Positions 18,209 to 27,677 of a DNA stretch of 64,000 bases are shown one piece after another. The stretch's first letter is position 1; the number at the start of each line of letters is the position of its first letter. The stretch comes from Roseburia sp. (GTDB lineage: Bacteria > Bacillota > Clostridia > Lachnospirales > Lachnospiraceae), in assembly GCA_017549185.1 (NCBI GenBank), contig JAFYVJ010000074.1, positions 54,437 through 118,436 on the forward strand, written 5' to 3'. The position numbers were made by a program, and so were the translations under genes. The notes beneath the pieces are model-generated. The model saw only the letters and a list, made by a program, of their open reading frames with translations. It was not told where the DNA came from and ran no database searches.

Positions 18209-19559
18209 TACAAAGGTAAAGAATGGAATACTTGAGGGTGTTATCTGGAAGCAATTATTATTGTTTTTCTTTCCGATAATGATAGGTTCCTTTTTTCAAC
18301 AGTTATATAACACGGCGGATGCTTTGATTTTGGGGCGTGAAGTAGGAAAAGAAGCGTTGGCAGCAGTTGGTGGTTCCGCGGCATTAATTAGTGGATTGTT
18401 GGTCAATTTTTTCATGGGACTGACTTCTGGTGCTGGAATTATCGCATCGCAGATGCTTGGTGCAGGGAATAGGGAGAGACTGAATGATTCCATACATACG
18501 ATATATGCCTTTTCCATAGTGGGCAGTATTGTTTTTGCGATAGTGGGAATCGTAGCCTCACCAACATTGCTTACATGGATGAATACAGCTCCGGAATTGA
18601 TGGAAGATTCAATTGTTTATTTGCAGATTTATTTTGCAGGCAGTTTGTTTGTATTTATTTATAATACGGGGGCTAGTATTTTAAGAGCATTAGGTGATTC
18701 GAAACGTCCACTCTATTATTTGATAGTATGTTGTATTATTAATATTATTTTGGATATTGTGATGGTATCCGTATTAAAAATGGGTGTGGCAGGTGTTGCG
18801 ATTGCGACAGTTACGGCACAGGCAGTCAGTGCGGTGCTGGTAACGCAGGCATTGATGCGAGAAAAAGAATTGTGTGATTTTTCGTTGCGTAAGATACGTT
18901 TTCATGGAGAACTGTTGAAGTCGGAATTATTTTTAGGGTTTCCGAGTGGGGTTCAGGCATCTATGTACAATATTTCTAATATGCTGGTACAGTCCTCTAT
19001 TAATAGTTTTGGAACAGATACAACGGCAGCCTGGGCAGCATATGGAAAACTGGATGCGATTTTTTGGATGATGAGTGGGGCGCTCGGTATTGCCATTACT
19101 ACTTTTGTGGGACAAAACTATGGTGCCGGTAATATGGATAGAGTAAAAAAGAGTGTTAAAATAGGTCTTTTTATGGATATTGGTATCTCTGTTGTGATGG
19201 GAATCCTTCTGATAGTGGCACGAGTACCATTATTTGGTGTTTTCTGTGAGGATGCAGCAGTGGTGGAGATTGGAGCACATATGTTGTTTTTGCTTACACC
19301 ATTTTATTGTGTATATGTATTTACGGAGATTTATTCTGGAGCATTACGAGGTATGGGAGACGTGGTAGTGCCGATGGTAATTACCATGTTTGGTGTATGC
19401 GTCGTGCGAGTGCTGTGGATTATGATTGTGGCAAAGGCATTTCCAACATTAGAGGTAGTAATCTTTAATTATCCGGTAACGTGGATTCTATCAGCAGTAG
19501 CGTTTATTATTTACTATAGGTATAAGATTAAGAAAGTGGATGAGATATTTAAGCGATAG
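18201..19559 (+). CDS. MATE family efflux transporter
   Basis: A 452-residue protein with about 12 membrane segments in two related halves. MATE marks include GSFFQQLYNTADALILGREVGKEALAAVG near the N-terminus and the equivalent ISNMLVQSSINSFGTDTTAAWAAYGKLD and GQNYGAGNMDRVKKS in the second half. It would export organic cations or drugs using a Na+ or H+ gradient. ATG at 18201 lies in ATGAGTGA overlapping the yvcK stop. A longer start at 18174 inside yvcK lacks support. Substrate unknown. Confidence 0.92.
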   Translation: MSDTKVKNGILEGVIWKQLLLFFFPIMIGSFFQQLYNTADALILGREVGKEALAAVGGSAALISGLLVNFFMGLTSGAGIIASQMLGAGNRERLNDSIHTIYAFSIVGSIVFAIVGIVASPTLLTWMNTAPELMEDSIVYLQIYFAGSLFVFIYNTGASILRALGDSKRPLYYLIVCCIINIILDIVMVSVLKMGVAGVAIATVTAQAVSAVLVTQALMREKELCDFSLRKIRFHGELLKSELFLGFPSGVQASMYNISNMLVQSSINSFGTDTTAAWAAYGKLDAIFWMMSGALGIAITTFVGQNYGAGNMDRVKKSVKIGLFMDIGISVVMGILLIVARVPLFGVFCEDAAVVEIGAHMLFLLTPFYCVYVFTEIYSGALRGMGDVVVPMVITMFGVCVVRVLWIMIVAKAFPTLEVVIFNYPVTWILSAVAFIIYYRYKIKKVDEIFKR

Positions 19560-19680
19560 TCGTTACGTTATATCAAATCATAGATGGCGTATTGAACCGT
19601 GTTTCAGAACGATAAATTACAAGTCAAGTTATCAAAATATTTGTGTGTTAGGAACGTAATTAGTAGAAAAGAGGATTCTT

Positions 19681-20922
19681 GTGAGAAAAATAGATTTGTG
19701 GAAGAAGTTATGCATAGGTGGTATTTTGGCAGTAAACGCTGTTGTATTGTGTACAGCATGTAGTGGTTCTGATGGTGTCACAGGAGATGAGGCACAAAAA
19801 AATGCGGGTGAAGTTCTAAGTGAAACCCAAATTGAAGTAGAGACAGAGGGTAGTGAAAATATTAGTAGCATTGGAACGCAGAATAGTGAGAGTACAGATA
19901 CAGAGGAAGTTGCAGAAACAGAGTCGGAAGCAATCGGTGTATATGATTTTACCCTCTGTTTTGGAGGAGATATCAGTCTAGATGAAAAAGCCGTAACGAC
20001 GGCACAGTTAGATGCATCCGAAGGAGATATTTCAAAATGTATCTCACCAGAGTTAATCGAGATTATGCAGGATGCTGATATCATGTGTTTAAATAACGAG
20101 TTTACATTTAGCAATAATGGCACGCCAATGAATGGAAAAATGTATACGTTTCGAGCCAAACCGGAGCGTGTCAGTATCTTACAGGACATGGGTGTGGATA
20201 TTGTGCAGTTGTCAAATAATCATGTCTATGATTATGGAAAACAGGCATTGTTGGATACATTTACGACATTAGAGGATGTAGGTATTGATTATTTTGGAGC
20301 AGGACATAATTTAGAAGAAGCAATGAAGCCAGTTTATTATACTCTGGATGATAAAGTAGTGGCGTTTGTAGGTGCATCTCGTGCAGAAAAATACAAAATG
20401 ACACCACAGGCAACAGAGACAGAACCGGGAATATTGCGTTGCTATGATACAGAGCTTTTTTTACAGGTGATAGCAGAAGCTGATGAGAATGCAGATTTTG
20501 TCATTGCAGTGGTACATTGGGGTACAGAGTACAGCTATGATTTGGAAGAAGTGCAGCTTACGACAGGAAAAGCGTATCTGGATGCAGGTGCAGATGTGGT
20601 TATTGGTGGACATTCTCATTGCTTACAAGGTATGGAATATTACGATGAAAAGCCAATTATATATAGTTTAGGGAATTATTGGTTTAATGATAAGACGCTG
20701 GATTCTATGTTGATAGAGTTACATTTTTTCGGAAATGATAAAGAACAGAATCTAGAAGTAAAAATGATTCCGGCGATTCAGACACAAGCTACCACAAATT
20801 GGGTAGATGAAGTAGAGCAGCAGCGTATCTTTGAATTTATGGAGAGTATTTCTGTGAATATTAAGATTGATGAGGATGGTATTGTAAGAGAAGATGGTAA
20901 GGTAGTATTGGATAAAGAATAA
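19681..20922 (+). CDS. CapA-family lipoprotein, metallophosphatase fold
   Basis: A 413-residue protein starting with GTG after AGAAAAGAGG. The signal peptide has a lipobox-like TAC at about residue 23, followed by an acidic Ser/Thr/Glu linker to about residue 80. The catalytic-type domain shows the CapA/PgsA pattern FGGDISLDE, NNEFTFSNNG, LSNNHVYDYG, AVVHWGTEY and GGHSHCLQGMEYY, the metal ligands of the metallophosphatase fold. Relatives are annotated as poly-gamma-glutamate synthesis proteins, but capB/capC are absent here, so a capsule role is unsupported; a membrane-tethered hydrolase is the safer call. Confidence 0.88.
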   Translation: MRKIDLWKKLCIGGILAVNAVVLCTACSGSDGVTGDEAQKNAGEVLSETQIEVETEGSENISSIGTQNSESTDTEEVAETESEAIGVYDFTLCFGGDISLDEKAVTTAQLDASEGDISKCISPELIEIMQDADIMCLNNEFTFSNNGTPMNGKMYTFRAKPERVSILQDMGVDIVQLSNNHVYDYGKQALLDTFTTLEDVGIDYFGAGHNLEEAMKPVYYTLDDKVVAFVGASRAEKYKMTPQATETEPGILRCYDTELFLQVIAEADENADFVIAVVHWGTEYSYDLEEVQLTTGKAYLDAGADVVIGGHSHCLQGMEYYDEKPIIYSLGNYWFNDKTLDSMLIELHFFGNDKEQNLEVKMIPAIQTQATTNWVDEVEQQRIFEFMESISVNIKIDEDGIVREDGKVVLDKE

Positions 20923-21015
20923 TAAGGGTGTTATGGAATCGGGGCATTAGCAATTGTTTGATTGATAGATTGAGCAATTGCATTCAGACAATAATAAAAG
21001 TTGGGGAGGAAAATT

Positions 21016-22380
21016 ATGAAGTATGATGTAATTATTATTGGAGCGGGACCGGGTGGTATTTTTTCTGCATATGAATTGATTCAAAAGAAACCGGAATTAA
21101 AAGTAGCAATTTTCGAAGCAGGGCACGCATTGGAAAAAAGAAAATGTCCGATTGATGGAGATAAAATAAAAACATGTATTGCCTGTAAGAGCTGTTCTAT
21201 CATGAGTGGATTTGGTGGAGCAGGAGCATTTTCTGATGGGAAATATAATATTACAAATGACTTTGGTGGCACATTATATGAATATATCGGGAAGAAACCG
21301 GCATTGGAATTAATGCAATATGTGGATGAAATCAATATGCGTTTTGGGGGAGAAGGTACCAAATTATATTCCACAGCAGGAACAAAATTTAAAACCATTT
21401 GTATTCAAAATGACTTACATTTATTAGATGCGTCTGTCCGCCATCTTGGAACGGATATTAACTATGTTGTATTAGAAAATTTATATGCGTATTTAAAAGA
21501 TAAAGTAGAGTTTTTCTTTGATACCTATGTAGACTCTGTGGGCATTTTGAAAGACGGATATGAAGTAAAGTGCAAAGACAGTGTATATGAGTGTACAAAA
21601 TGTATCGTTTCTGTCGGCCGTAGCGGAAGTAAATGGATGGAAAAAGTTTGCAAAGAATTAGATATTAATACAAAATCGAATCGAGTTGATATCGGGGTTA
21701 GAGTAGAATTACCGGCTACAGTTTTTGCCCATTTAACAGATGAGTTGTATGAAAGTAAAATTGTGTATCGTACAGAAAAATATGGCGATAAGGTTCGTAC
21801 GTTCTGTATGAATCCGAAAGGTGCTGTGGTAAATGAAAATACAAATGGAATCATTACAGTAAATGGTCATAGTTATGAAGATCCTGCGAGACAGACCGAG
21901 AATACAAACTTTGCATTGTTGGTAGCAAAACATTTTTCTGAACCATTTAAAGATTCAAATGGATATGGAGAAAGTATTGCAAAACTTAGTAATATGCTAG
22001 GTGGAGGTGTTATTGTACAACGCTTTGGCGATTTGATACGAGGAAGACGCTCTACACCAAGTCGAATTGAAGAATCTTTTATTACTCCTACATTAAACGC
22101 GACACCGGGGGATTTAAGTTTAGTACTTCCAAAAAGAATTTTAGATGGTATTATCGAAATGATTTATGCATTAGATAAAGTGGCACCGGGAACAGCAAAC
22201 GAAGATACACTGTTATATGGTGTTGAAGTTAAATTTTATAACATGGAAGTAGAAGTTGACGATAAATTGGAGACTTGCCATAAAGGTATGTATATCATTG
22301 GAGATGGAAGTGGTATCACGCATTCGTTATCACATGCCTCCGCAAGTGGTGTTCATGTTGCAAGAAATATCGTAGAATAG
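21016..22380 (+). CDS. FAD-dependent dehydrogenase (COG2509 type)
   Basis: A 454-residue flavoprotein. The Rossmann FAD motif VIIIGAGPGGIFSAYEL is at residues 5-21, and a C-terminal GDGSGITHSLSHASASG closes the FAD site. The Cys-rich CIACKSCSIMSGFGGAGAFSDGKYN stretch (about 55-75) and the repeated GxGG loops fit the uncharacterised FAD-dependent dehydrogenases of Clostridia. ATG at 21016 follows GGGGAGG; the TTG at 21001 lies within that site. The substrate is not known. Single gene, ended by the terminator shared with the next gene. Confidence 0.85.
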   Translation: MKYDVIIIGAGPGGIFSAYELIQKKPELKVAIFEAGHALEKRKCPIDGDKIKTCIACKSCSIMSGFGGAGAFSDGKYNITNDFGGTLYEYIGKKPALELMQYVDEINMRFGGEGTKLYSTAGTKFKTICIQNDLHLLDASVRHLGTDINYVVLENLYAYLKDKVEFFFDTYVDSVGILKDGYEVKCKDSVYECTKCIVSVGRSGSKWMEKVCKELDINTKSNRVDIGVRVELPATVFAHLTDELYESKIVYRTEKYGDKVRTFCMNPKGAVVNENTNGIITVNGHSYEDPARQTENTNFALLVAKHFSEPFKDSNGYGESIAKLSNMLGGGVIVQRFGDLIRGRRSTPSRIEESFITPTLNATPGDLSLVLPKRILDGIIEMIYALDKVAPGTANEDTLLYGVEVKFYNMEVEVDDKLETCHKGMYIIGDGSGITHSLSHASASGVHVARNIVE

Positions 22381-22416
22381 TTACAGCAATTTATATAAAA
22401 GCGAATAGCTAAAAAA

Positions 22417-22456
22417 CGGGGGTTATTGCAAAAAATTAATTTTGTAATAACCCCCG
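22417..22456. terminator. Bidirectional terminator
   Basis: A 17-bp stem (CGGGGGTTATTGCAAAA with one G-U in the partner) lies between two converging genes and serves both. Confidence 0.8.
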
Positions 22457-22462
22457 ATAAAA

Positions 22463-23488
22463 TTATCGATAAAATAACATGCCATTCTGTTCCATACGTT
22501 CGCAATAACCCTGATCATATAAGTATTCGAGACAAGAGAAGGTTTTAGTAATAATTGATTTAACAGTGAAAAATTTCTCTACGTCAGAAGGCAGTGTATA
22601 GAGACCATAAACGCGAAAAGCAATTTCCTGTACGGTTAAAGATTTGGCACTATTCGTGAGAACATCCTGAATAGCAACCAGTTTTTTGCGGTAGCCGGAG
22701 AGAATACGTTCTATAATAGGTTCTGAATCTTTGAAGATTTCACCATGAGCAGGATAAATGGTATATCCGCCGTACACAGTTTTTATCTGTTCCAAAGACT
22801 GAAAGTATTGAGATAATAGATGTTCATTTACATAGCTTGTACCAACAATCGGGACGATGTGTGCAATAATCTGGTCACCTGTAAATAAGATACGGCGGGC
22901 AGGGTCATATAATCCCAGTTGGCCTAATGTATGTCCAGGAAGCGGAATAGTTCGGAATGTATAATTTCCATAAATAAATGTCTGTCCAATTTTTAAAGGG
23001 GAATAAGTGAAATGACGGGTTTTGTACGAATCATTTTTCCCAATATTCTGGTAATAGGCATTAAATTCTTTGTAGCCAGTATAAACATCAGGCGTTCGCG
23101 AAGGTGTTACACCGACACGCTTTAATACTGTATTTTGTTCTTCAATTGCCTTTGGACCTTGACCATAGTAGAGACAGTCATATGGATGACGGTCTTCGAT
23201 TGGATTCATAAAAATTGTGGCACCCTTACTTTGCAGATAAGAAGCAATACCGGTATGGTCATGATGTTTGTGAGTTAGAAAAACATCCAAGTGGGTAAGG
23301 TGAATCTTCAAATCAAAAAAGATTTCTTCTAAGATAGCACGGTTCTCGGGTGTCTGATATCCGGTATCAATGAGTAAACTGCGTTCGCTGAGTTCTCCTT
23401 TTATTAAATAAATATTGATTTCATGTTTTCCTTGGTATAGATGAATAAGATATATATTTGGAAGAATTTCTGTTACTTGATTGTGCAT
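22463..23488 (-). CDS. MBL-fold metallo-hydrolase
   Basis: A 341-residue protein. The metal signature THKHHDHTG (about residues 70-78), the following His in PLPGHTLGQ (about 190), the Asp in FTGDQI (about 210) and YPAHGE (about 255) give a complete metallo-beta-lactamase site. Residues about 270-341 form a small winged-helix-like tail (SLTVQEIAFRVYG ... YLYDQGYCER) like the one in LACTB2-type hydrolases. AGAGGG precedes the ATG. Divergent from the nitroreductase gene with a 61-base gap. The substrate is not evident. Confidence 0.88.
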   Translation of the reverse strand: MHNQVTEILPNIYLIHLYQGKHEINIYLIKGELSERSLLIDTGYQTPENRAILEEIFFDLKIHLTHLDVFLTHKHHDHTGIASYLQSKGATIFMNPIEDRHPYDCLYYGQGPKAIEEQNTVLKRVGVTPSRTPDVYTGYKEFNAYYQNIGKNDSYKTRHFTYSPLKIGQTFIYGNYTFRTIPLPGHTLGQLGLYDPARRILFTGDQIIAHIVPIVGTSYVNEHLLSQYFQSLEQIKTVYGGYTIYPAHGEIFKDSEPIIERILSGYRKKLVAIQDVLTNSAKSLTVQEIAFRVYGLYTLPSDVEKFFTVKSIITKTFSCLEYLYDQGYCERMEQNGMLFYR

Positions 23489-23549
23489 TGATTAATTACC
23501 CTCTTTTCTTTATAATGGGATTATAGCAAAGTTGGAGGGAATACGCTAG

Positions 23550-24059
23550 ATGGAAGTAAAAGAAGCATTATTAAAAAGAAGAAGTGTAAGAAAATTCACA
23601 GAGAAAGTAGTTTCGGAAGAACATATTAACGAGTTACTTCACGCTGCTATGAGTGGTCCAAGTGCTTGTAACAAGAAGCCATGGGAATTTTATGTAGTAT
23701 CCAACAAGGATGTATTAAAGCAGCTTCAATCTGCATCAAAGTTTACGAAGATGCAGGCACCATTGGCAATTATTGTATGCGGTAATTTGTCTCATGCATT
23801 GCCACTTAAGATGGCAGATTACTGGATTCAGGATTGCAGTGCTGCTACGGAAAATATTTTATTAAGAGCCACAGACTTAGGACTCGGTGCAGTATGGTGT
23901 GGTATTCATCCGCAGAAAATTGCTGAGAAAAAAGTGAGTGAGATACTGGGACTTAGTAAAAAAGAGATACCGTTGAATATCATCTTAATAGGTCACCCTG
24001 CTGAGAGTCCGGATGCAAGAGATCAGTATGATGAGAAGCGAGTACATTTTTTGAAGTAG
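23550..24059 (+). CDS. Nitroreductase family protein
   Basis: A 169-residue FMN-binding oxidoreductase. RRSVRKF near the N-terminus and SGPSACNKKPWEFYVV bind FMN phosphate; DCSAATENILLRATDLGLGAVWCGIHP is the family core, and the C-terminus has the typical IPLNIILIGHP. The short size suits the group that reduces nitro compounds or quinones with NAD(P)H. GGAGGG precedes the ATG. A terminator follows at once, so it is monocistronic. Confidence 0.92.
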   Translation: MEVKEALLKRRSVRKFTEKVVSEEHINELLHAAMSGPSACNKKPWEFYVVSNKDVLKQLQSASKFTKMQAPLAIIVCGNLSHALPLKMADYWIQDCSAATENILLRATDLGLGAVWCGIHPQKIAEKKVSEILGLSKKEIPLNIILIGHPAESPDARDQYDEKRVHFLK

Positions 24060-24083
24060 GAAGTTTATTTATTATAAAATTGG

Positions 24084-24146
24084 GAGGCTATCTCCTCACG
24101 GACCATAATAGATTATGGAGTTGTTGAGAGAATAGCCTCTGTTTTA
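24084..24146. terminator. Terminator between converging genes
   Basis: GAGGCTATCTC pairs with GAGAATAGCCTC across a branched loop and is followed by GTTTTATTT; it ends the nitroreductase gene and probably the oxidoreductase operon coming from the right. Confidence 0.65.
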
Positions 24147-24155
24147 TTTAAAATT

Positions 24156-26381
24156 TTACAATAAACGGTTCTCAGATCGTGCAATCAGTCTGGCAAAGCG
24201 TCTGTCGACCTCTGCCTGAATATCAGCTACAATATCTGAATATTCTTCCTGAACGAGGTGTTTCGTACGTCCCATCATAGAGAACCATTTTTCTATCGGT
24301 ATTTTTTTATTGTTTGTAATTGGATTGTAATTCAAAGTGGTAATACCTTGTTCCACTTCATAAAGAGGAAAGTAGCAGCTGTCTACGGCAGCAGCTATGA
24401 CACTCCTTTCAAGGTTCGGTTTGTCGTTCCAATTTAACGGACAGGCAGATAGTGCTTTGATATATGCAGTGCCAAAATCTCTGGAATATGCTGCCGCTTT
24501 GGCGGCTTTTTTTATGAAGTCAGTCGGGTTTGACTCTGCAACAGTTGCTACATAAGGAATGTGAGTTGCTGCCATAATCTCCGGTGTATCTTTATGGAAA
24601 AATGTTTTACCATACTGATTTTTTCCAAGGTGAGAAGTGGAACTTTTTGCACCTTTTGGTGTGGAGTAAGAAAGTTGATAGCCGGTATTCATATAGCCGC
24701 CGTTGTCGTATTCAAAAAGAATGACATGCTGGTTTCTGAGGGCAGTTCCAAGGGCAGAACCCATACCGATATCCATACCACCGTCACCGCTGACCATCAA
24801 AAACGTAATATCTCCTTCCGGGTATTCTCCTCGACGCTTTAATTCCTGAAAAGCAGCTTCAACACCACTTAAAGTAGCAGCACCATTTTGGAACAGGTTG
24901 TGAATATAAGGAATACGAAAAGCAGTTTTGGGATAACCGGTAGTGATAATCATGCCGCATCCGGTTTGAAAAAGGACAACGACATTTCCTTCGATTCCTT
25001 TTAATAAAAGGTTTAAGTTTACAGGAATACCACATCCGGGGCAGGCACCATGGCCTGGGGCAATTCGCATAGGCATAGCAGTAGCATCGCTAAGTTTTCC
25101 ACTTGTGACAATCATTTTTCGGGATTCACAATCGTAGTTGCAGACTGTAATCCCTGGCGATTGCTCTTCTTCGGTCAATGGTGCAAAGTATTCGGGTTGT
25201 TTTTCACCGATCTGACCTTCTGTGATGCCATAATAAGCAAAAAGAGAAGCTCGTGGATGGATACATTCTTTTATAATGGCTAGTACGTCTTCAACAAAAA
25301 GGTCTTTTCCACCAAGACCATAGACACGAGATAAAATGCGGGCATGAGTTTTTCGGTAAAAAGAGGAACGAATTTCCATAGAAAGATTGCCGCCTTCTGC
25401 ACCGTAACTGTCTTGCCGATCAAGAATAATAATAGTACGGGCTGCAGGGAAATAGTTTATTAACGTTTTGGGGAAAGGACGTAAAGATATTAGTGTTACA
25501 GCACCGATTCGCAAGTCTTGCTCATCACGGAGTTTATCAATGGCTTCTTTTGCAGTGTGATAAGAAGAACCAAGCACAATCAGCATGATTTCAGCGTCAT
25601 CATAGCGATAACCTTCAATGGTATCGTAATGTCTGCCGGATATTTTTTCATATTCAGTAAAAAGAGTCGGCAGATAGGTGGAGGCATCCCTCATAGCAAG
25701 GTGTATCTGATAACGGTTGTTCATAACATCTGGTTCGTTCATATAGGAGCCGATTGTAATCGGGTGTTTTAAATCAAGTAGTGAGTAAGTAGGGTTCTTA
25801 TCACCAAGAAAAGATTGTACTACATTGTCATCTTCAAAAACCATACATTTTTGTTTTTGGTGACTAGTAAAGAAACCGTCGAAAGCGATTGCGACAGGGA
25901 GATTTACTTTTTCTGCCAACTTTAAGCCTAGGATGTTTAAGTCATAAACCATTTGAGGAGAATGTGCAAAAAGGATAATCCATCCTGTATTTAACATATA
26001 CATAATGTCGCTGTGGTCGCCTTTGATGCAAAGAGGACCGGAAACAGTGCGGCAGGCTACATTCATCACCATTGGAAAACGGGTGCCGGACTGTACAGGA
26101 AATTGTTCTAAGGCATAAAGCAGACCATTGGCACTGGTGGCATTAAACACTCTGGCACCTGCGGTAGATGCACCATAGCAGATTCCAGCAGCACTATGTT
26201 CTCCTTCAGCGGCAATAAGTGTAATATCATGAAGATTTTCTGCTTTCATGTTGTCTAAATTTTCTGCAATCTGTGTAGATGGAGTAATTGGATAGTAACC
26301 CATCACATGATAGTTTATCTGCTTGGCGGCATAAGCCGCCAGTTCGTTTCCACTTTCATAGAGAATGTTTTGTTTTTCCAT
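24156..26381 (-). CDS. 2-oxoacid:ferredoxin oxidoreductase, fused alpha-beta subunit
   Basis: A 741-residue fusion. Residues 1 to about 380 are the alpha (PorA-like) chain: YYPITPSTQIAE, IAAEGEHSAAGICYGAS, ATSANGLLYALEQFPV and LDRQDSYGAEGG. A linker of about 50 residues leads to the beta (PorB-like) chain: GHGACPGCG (TPP/cluster region), SGDGGMDIGMGS (TPP-Mg motif) and EYDNGGYMNTG. The enzyme would oxidise a 2-oxoacid with CoA to acyl-CoA, reducing ferredoxin. Four separate subunits are usual in the 2-ketoisovalerate class; here alpha and beta are one gene, 38 bases behind the gamma-delta gene. Substrate (pyruvate, branched 2-oxoacid or arylpyruvate) cannot be decided by eye. Confidence 0.88.
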   Translation of the reverse strand: MEKQNILYESGNELAAYAAKQINYHVMGYYPITPSTQIAENLDNMKAENLHDITLIAAEGEHSAAGICYGASTAGARVFNATSANGLLYALEQFPVQSGTRFPMVMNVACRTVSGPLCIKGDHSDIMYMLNTGWIILFAHSPQMVYDLNILGLKLAEKVNLPVAIAFDGFFTSHQKQKCMVFEDDNVVQSFLGDKNPTYSLLDLKHPITIGSYMNEPDVMNNRYQIHLAMRDASTYLPTLFTEYEKISGRHYDTIEGYRYDDAEIMLIVLGSSYHTAKEAIDKLRDEQDLRIGAVTLISLRPFPKTLINYFPAARTIIILDRQDSYGAEGGNLSMEIRSSFYRKTHARILSRVYGLGGKDLFVEDVLAIIKECIHPRASLFAYYGITEGQIGEKQPEYFAPLTEEEQSPGITVCNYDCESRKMIVTSGKLSDATAMPMRIAPGHGACPGCGIPVNLNLLLKGIEGNVVVLFQTGCGMIITTGYPKTAFRIPYIHNLFQNGAATLSGVEAAFQELKRRGEYPEGDITFLMVSGDGGMDIGMGSALGTALRNQHVILFEYDNGGYMNTGYQLSYSTPKGAKSSTSHLGKNQYGKTFFHKDTPEIMAATHIPYVATVAESNPTDFIKKAAKAAAYSRDFGTAYIKALSACPLNWNDKPNLERSVIAAAVDSCYFPLYEVEQGITTLNYNPITNNKKIPIEKWFSMMGRTKHLVQEEYSDIVADIQAEVDRRFARLIARSENRLL

Positions 26382-26419
26382 ATATTAATAATGCCTTTCT
26401 GAAATGATAAATAAACAGT

Positions 26420-27586
26420 TTAAATGACACCGCCATGAATTTGCTGCTCAGTTAAATAAGATTCTCCAGTAATGGAAGCATCTGGTCCATGTTTTGTATA
26501 AGAAAACTGGTTAGTAAGCAAGTTTTTATTTGGGCGGTCAAATGGTTTTTCGGGATAGTCTTTTTCTAGAGCCATAACAAGTGCATTGGTAGGACAGACT
26601 TCGACGCAGCGAAGGCATCCTTTACAGTGTGTATAATCGGGTCCCATATTTACCATACATTCTTTTTCTTTATAGATACCCGGCATAAATTGAAATACAA
26701 AATCCGGACAAGTGGAGTCGCAAAGTCCGCAGTTGATACAGCGGTCTTTGATAAAAAGCGGTATATATCCTTCCCTTGATGCAGATAAATCGTTGGAAAC
26801 CGTACTTCCTATACGAGGATTAATACCACCAATAGGTGCATTTTTATACCCCCATGTATAAGAAGTAGAAGATGCTATCGGATTTTTGGTATTTAATGGA
26901 AAGGTGGTATCTGGTATAGTGTGGGTATTGGTATCCGGTTTGACATTTTTTTCAGAAATGCCGTCTGAACAAATAAGAGGACGTTGCTCTTTGACATGTT
27001 CAAACCCTCTGCGAAGACCATTTAGATTTGCTTCTATTAGGTGAGGATATTTTTTTCCCACGGTATTCTTACAGAGTTCTTCTGCCATTTCTAGAGGAAC
27101 AAAACCGAGAATGGCAGTAATTGCACCTAACATAACCATGTTAACACGGGATTTTTCTGCTATTGCGATATCCAAAGCGGGAATACAAAACAGTCTGCCG
27201 TGTGGTATATGATAGGTTTCTGCTGCTTCTTCACGGGAAAGATTAGTGTTTAGAAGGATACATGTGTGTTCTGTACAGTCTGAGAGCAGAGGATAGTTTT
27301 TTAATAGAGCCTCATGGAAAATTCCCAAAACATTTGGTTCTACAACTGGCGTGCACAATCGTAAAAATTTTTCTGGGGCACACCAGCGGATGTGAGATTT
27401 GACAGGGGAACCGCGTTTTTCGGAACCATAACTCGAAAAGCTGGTTGAATTCAGCTTTAAGTAAAGGGCTCCCAGTTCACCTAACATTTTTCCACAAAGG
27501 TTGGCGCCTAATCCGCCAATGCTTTCTAAACGTATTTCAAAATAACCATTTTCTTTTGTAATTGGTAGTGTAAATTTATCTGTCAT
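26420..27586 (-). CDS. 2-oxoacid:ferredoxin oxidoreductase, fused gamma-delta subunit
   Basis: A 388-residue fusion. Residues about 15-200 are the gamma chain (GGLGANLCGKMLGELGALY, SSYGSEKRGSPVKSHIR). A variable linker of about 70 residues leads to a delta-like ferredoxin domain (about 280-360) with two 4Fe-4S signatures, CINCGLCDSTCP and CKGCLRCVEVCP. The linker contains NAPIGGINPRIGST, which resembles the start of free-standing delta subunits and supports a fusion origin. First gene of the two-gene operon; RBS GAGG lies about 7 bases before the ATG on the minus strand. Confidence 0.88.
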   Translation of the reverse strand: MTDKFTLPITKENGYFEIRLESIGGLGANLCGKMLGELGALYLKLNSTSFSSYGSEKRGSPVKSHIRWCAPEKFLRLCTPVVEPNVLGIFHEALLKNYPLLSDCTEHTCILLNTNLSREEAAETYHIPHGRLFCIPALDIAIAEKSRVNMVMLGAITAILGFVPLEMAEELCKNTVGKKYPHLIEANLNGLRRGFEHVKEQRPLICSDGISEKNVKPDTNTHTIPDTTFPLNTKNPIASSTSYTWGYKNAPIGGINPRIGSTVSNDLSASREGYIPLFIKDRCINCGLCDSTCPDFVFQFMPGIYKEKECMVNMGPDYTHCKGCLRCVEVCPTNALVMALEKDYPEKPFDRPNKNLLTNQFSYTKHGPDASITGESYLTEQQIHGGVI

Positions 27587-27677
27587 AAGAACCTCGTTTC
27601 ATTTAATTTATTGTTGATAGTATGGGTTATTCGGGGTAAAATATTCGTAATTGAGCAATGATGGAAGGAGACTTTTT

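Noticed and set aside
19681-20922. Poly-gamma-glutamate capsule operon
   Set aside because: Only the CapA-like hydrolase is present; no ligase or export partners are nearby, so a capsule function is not supported.
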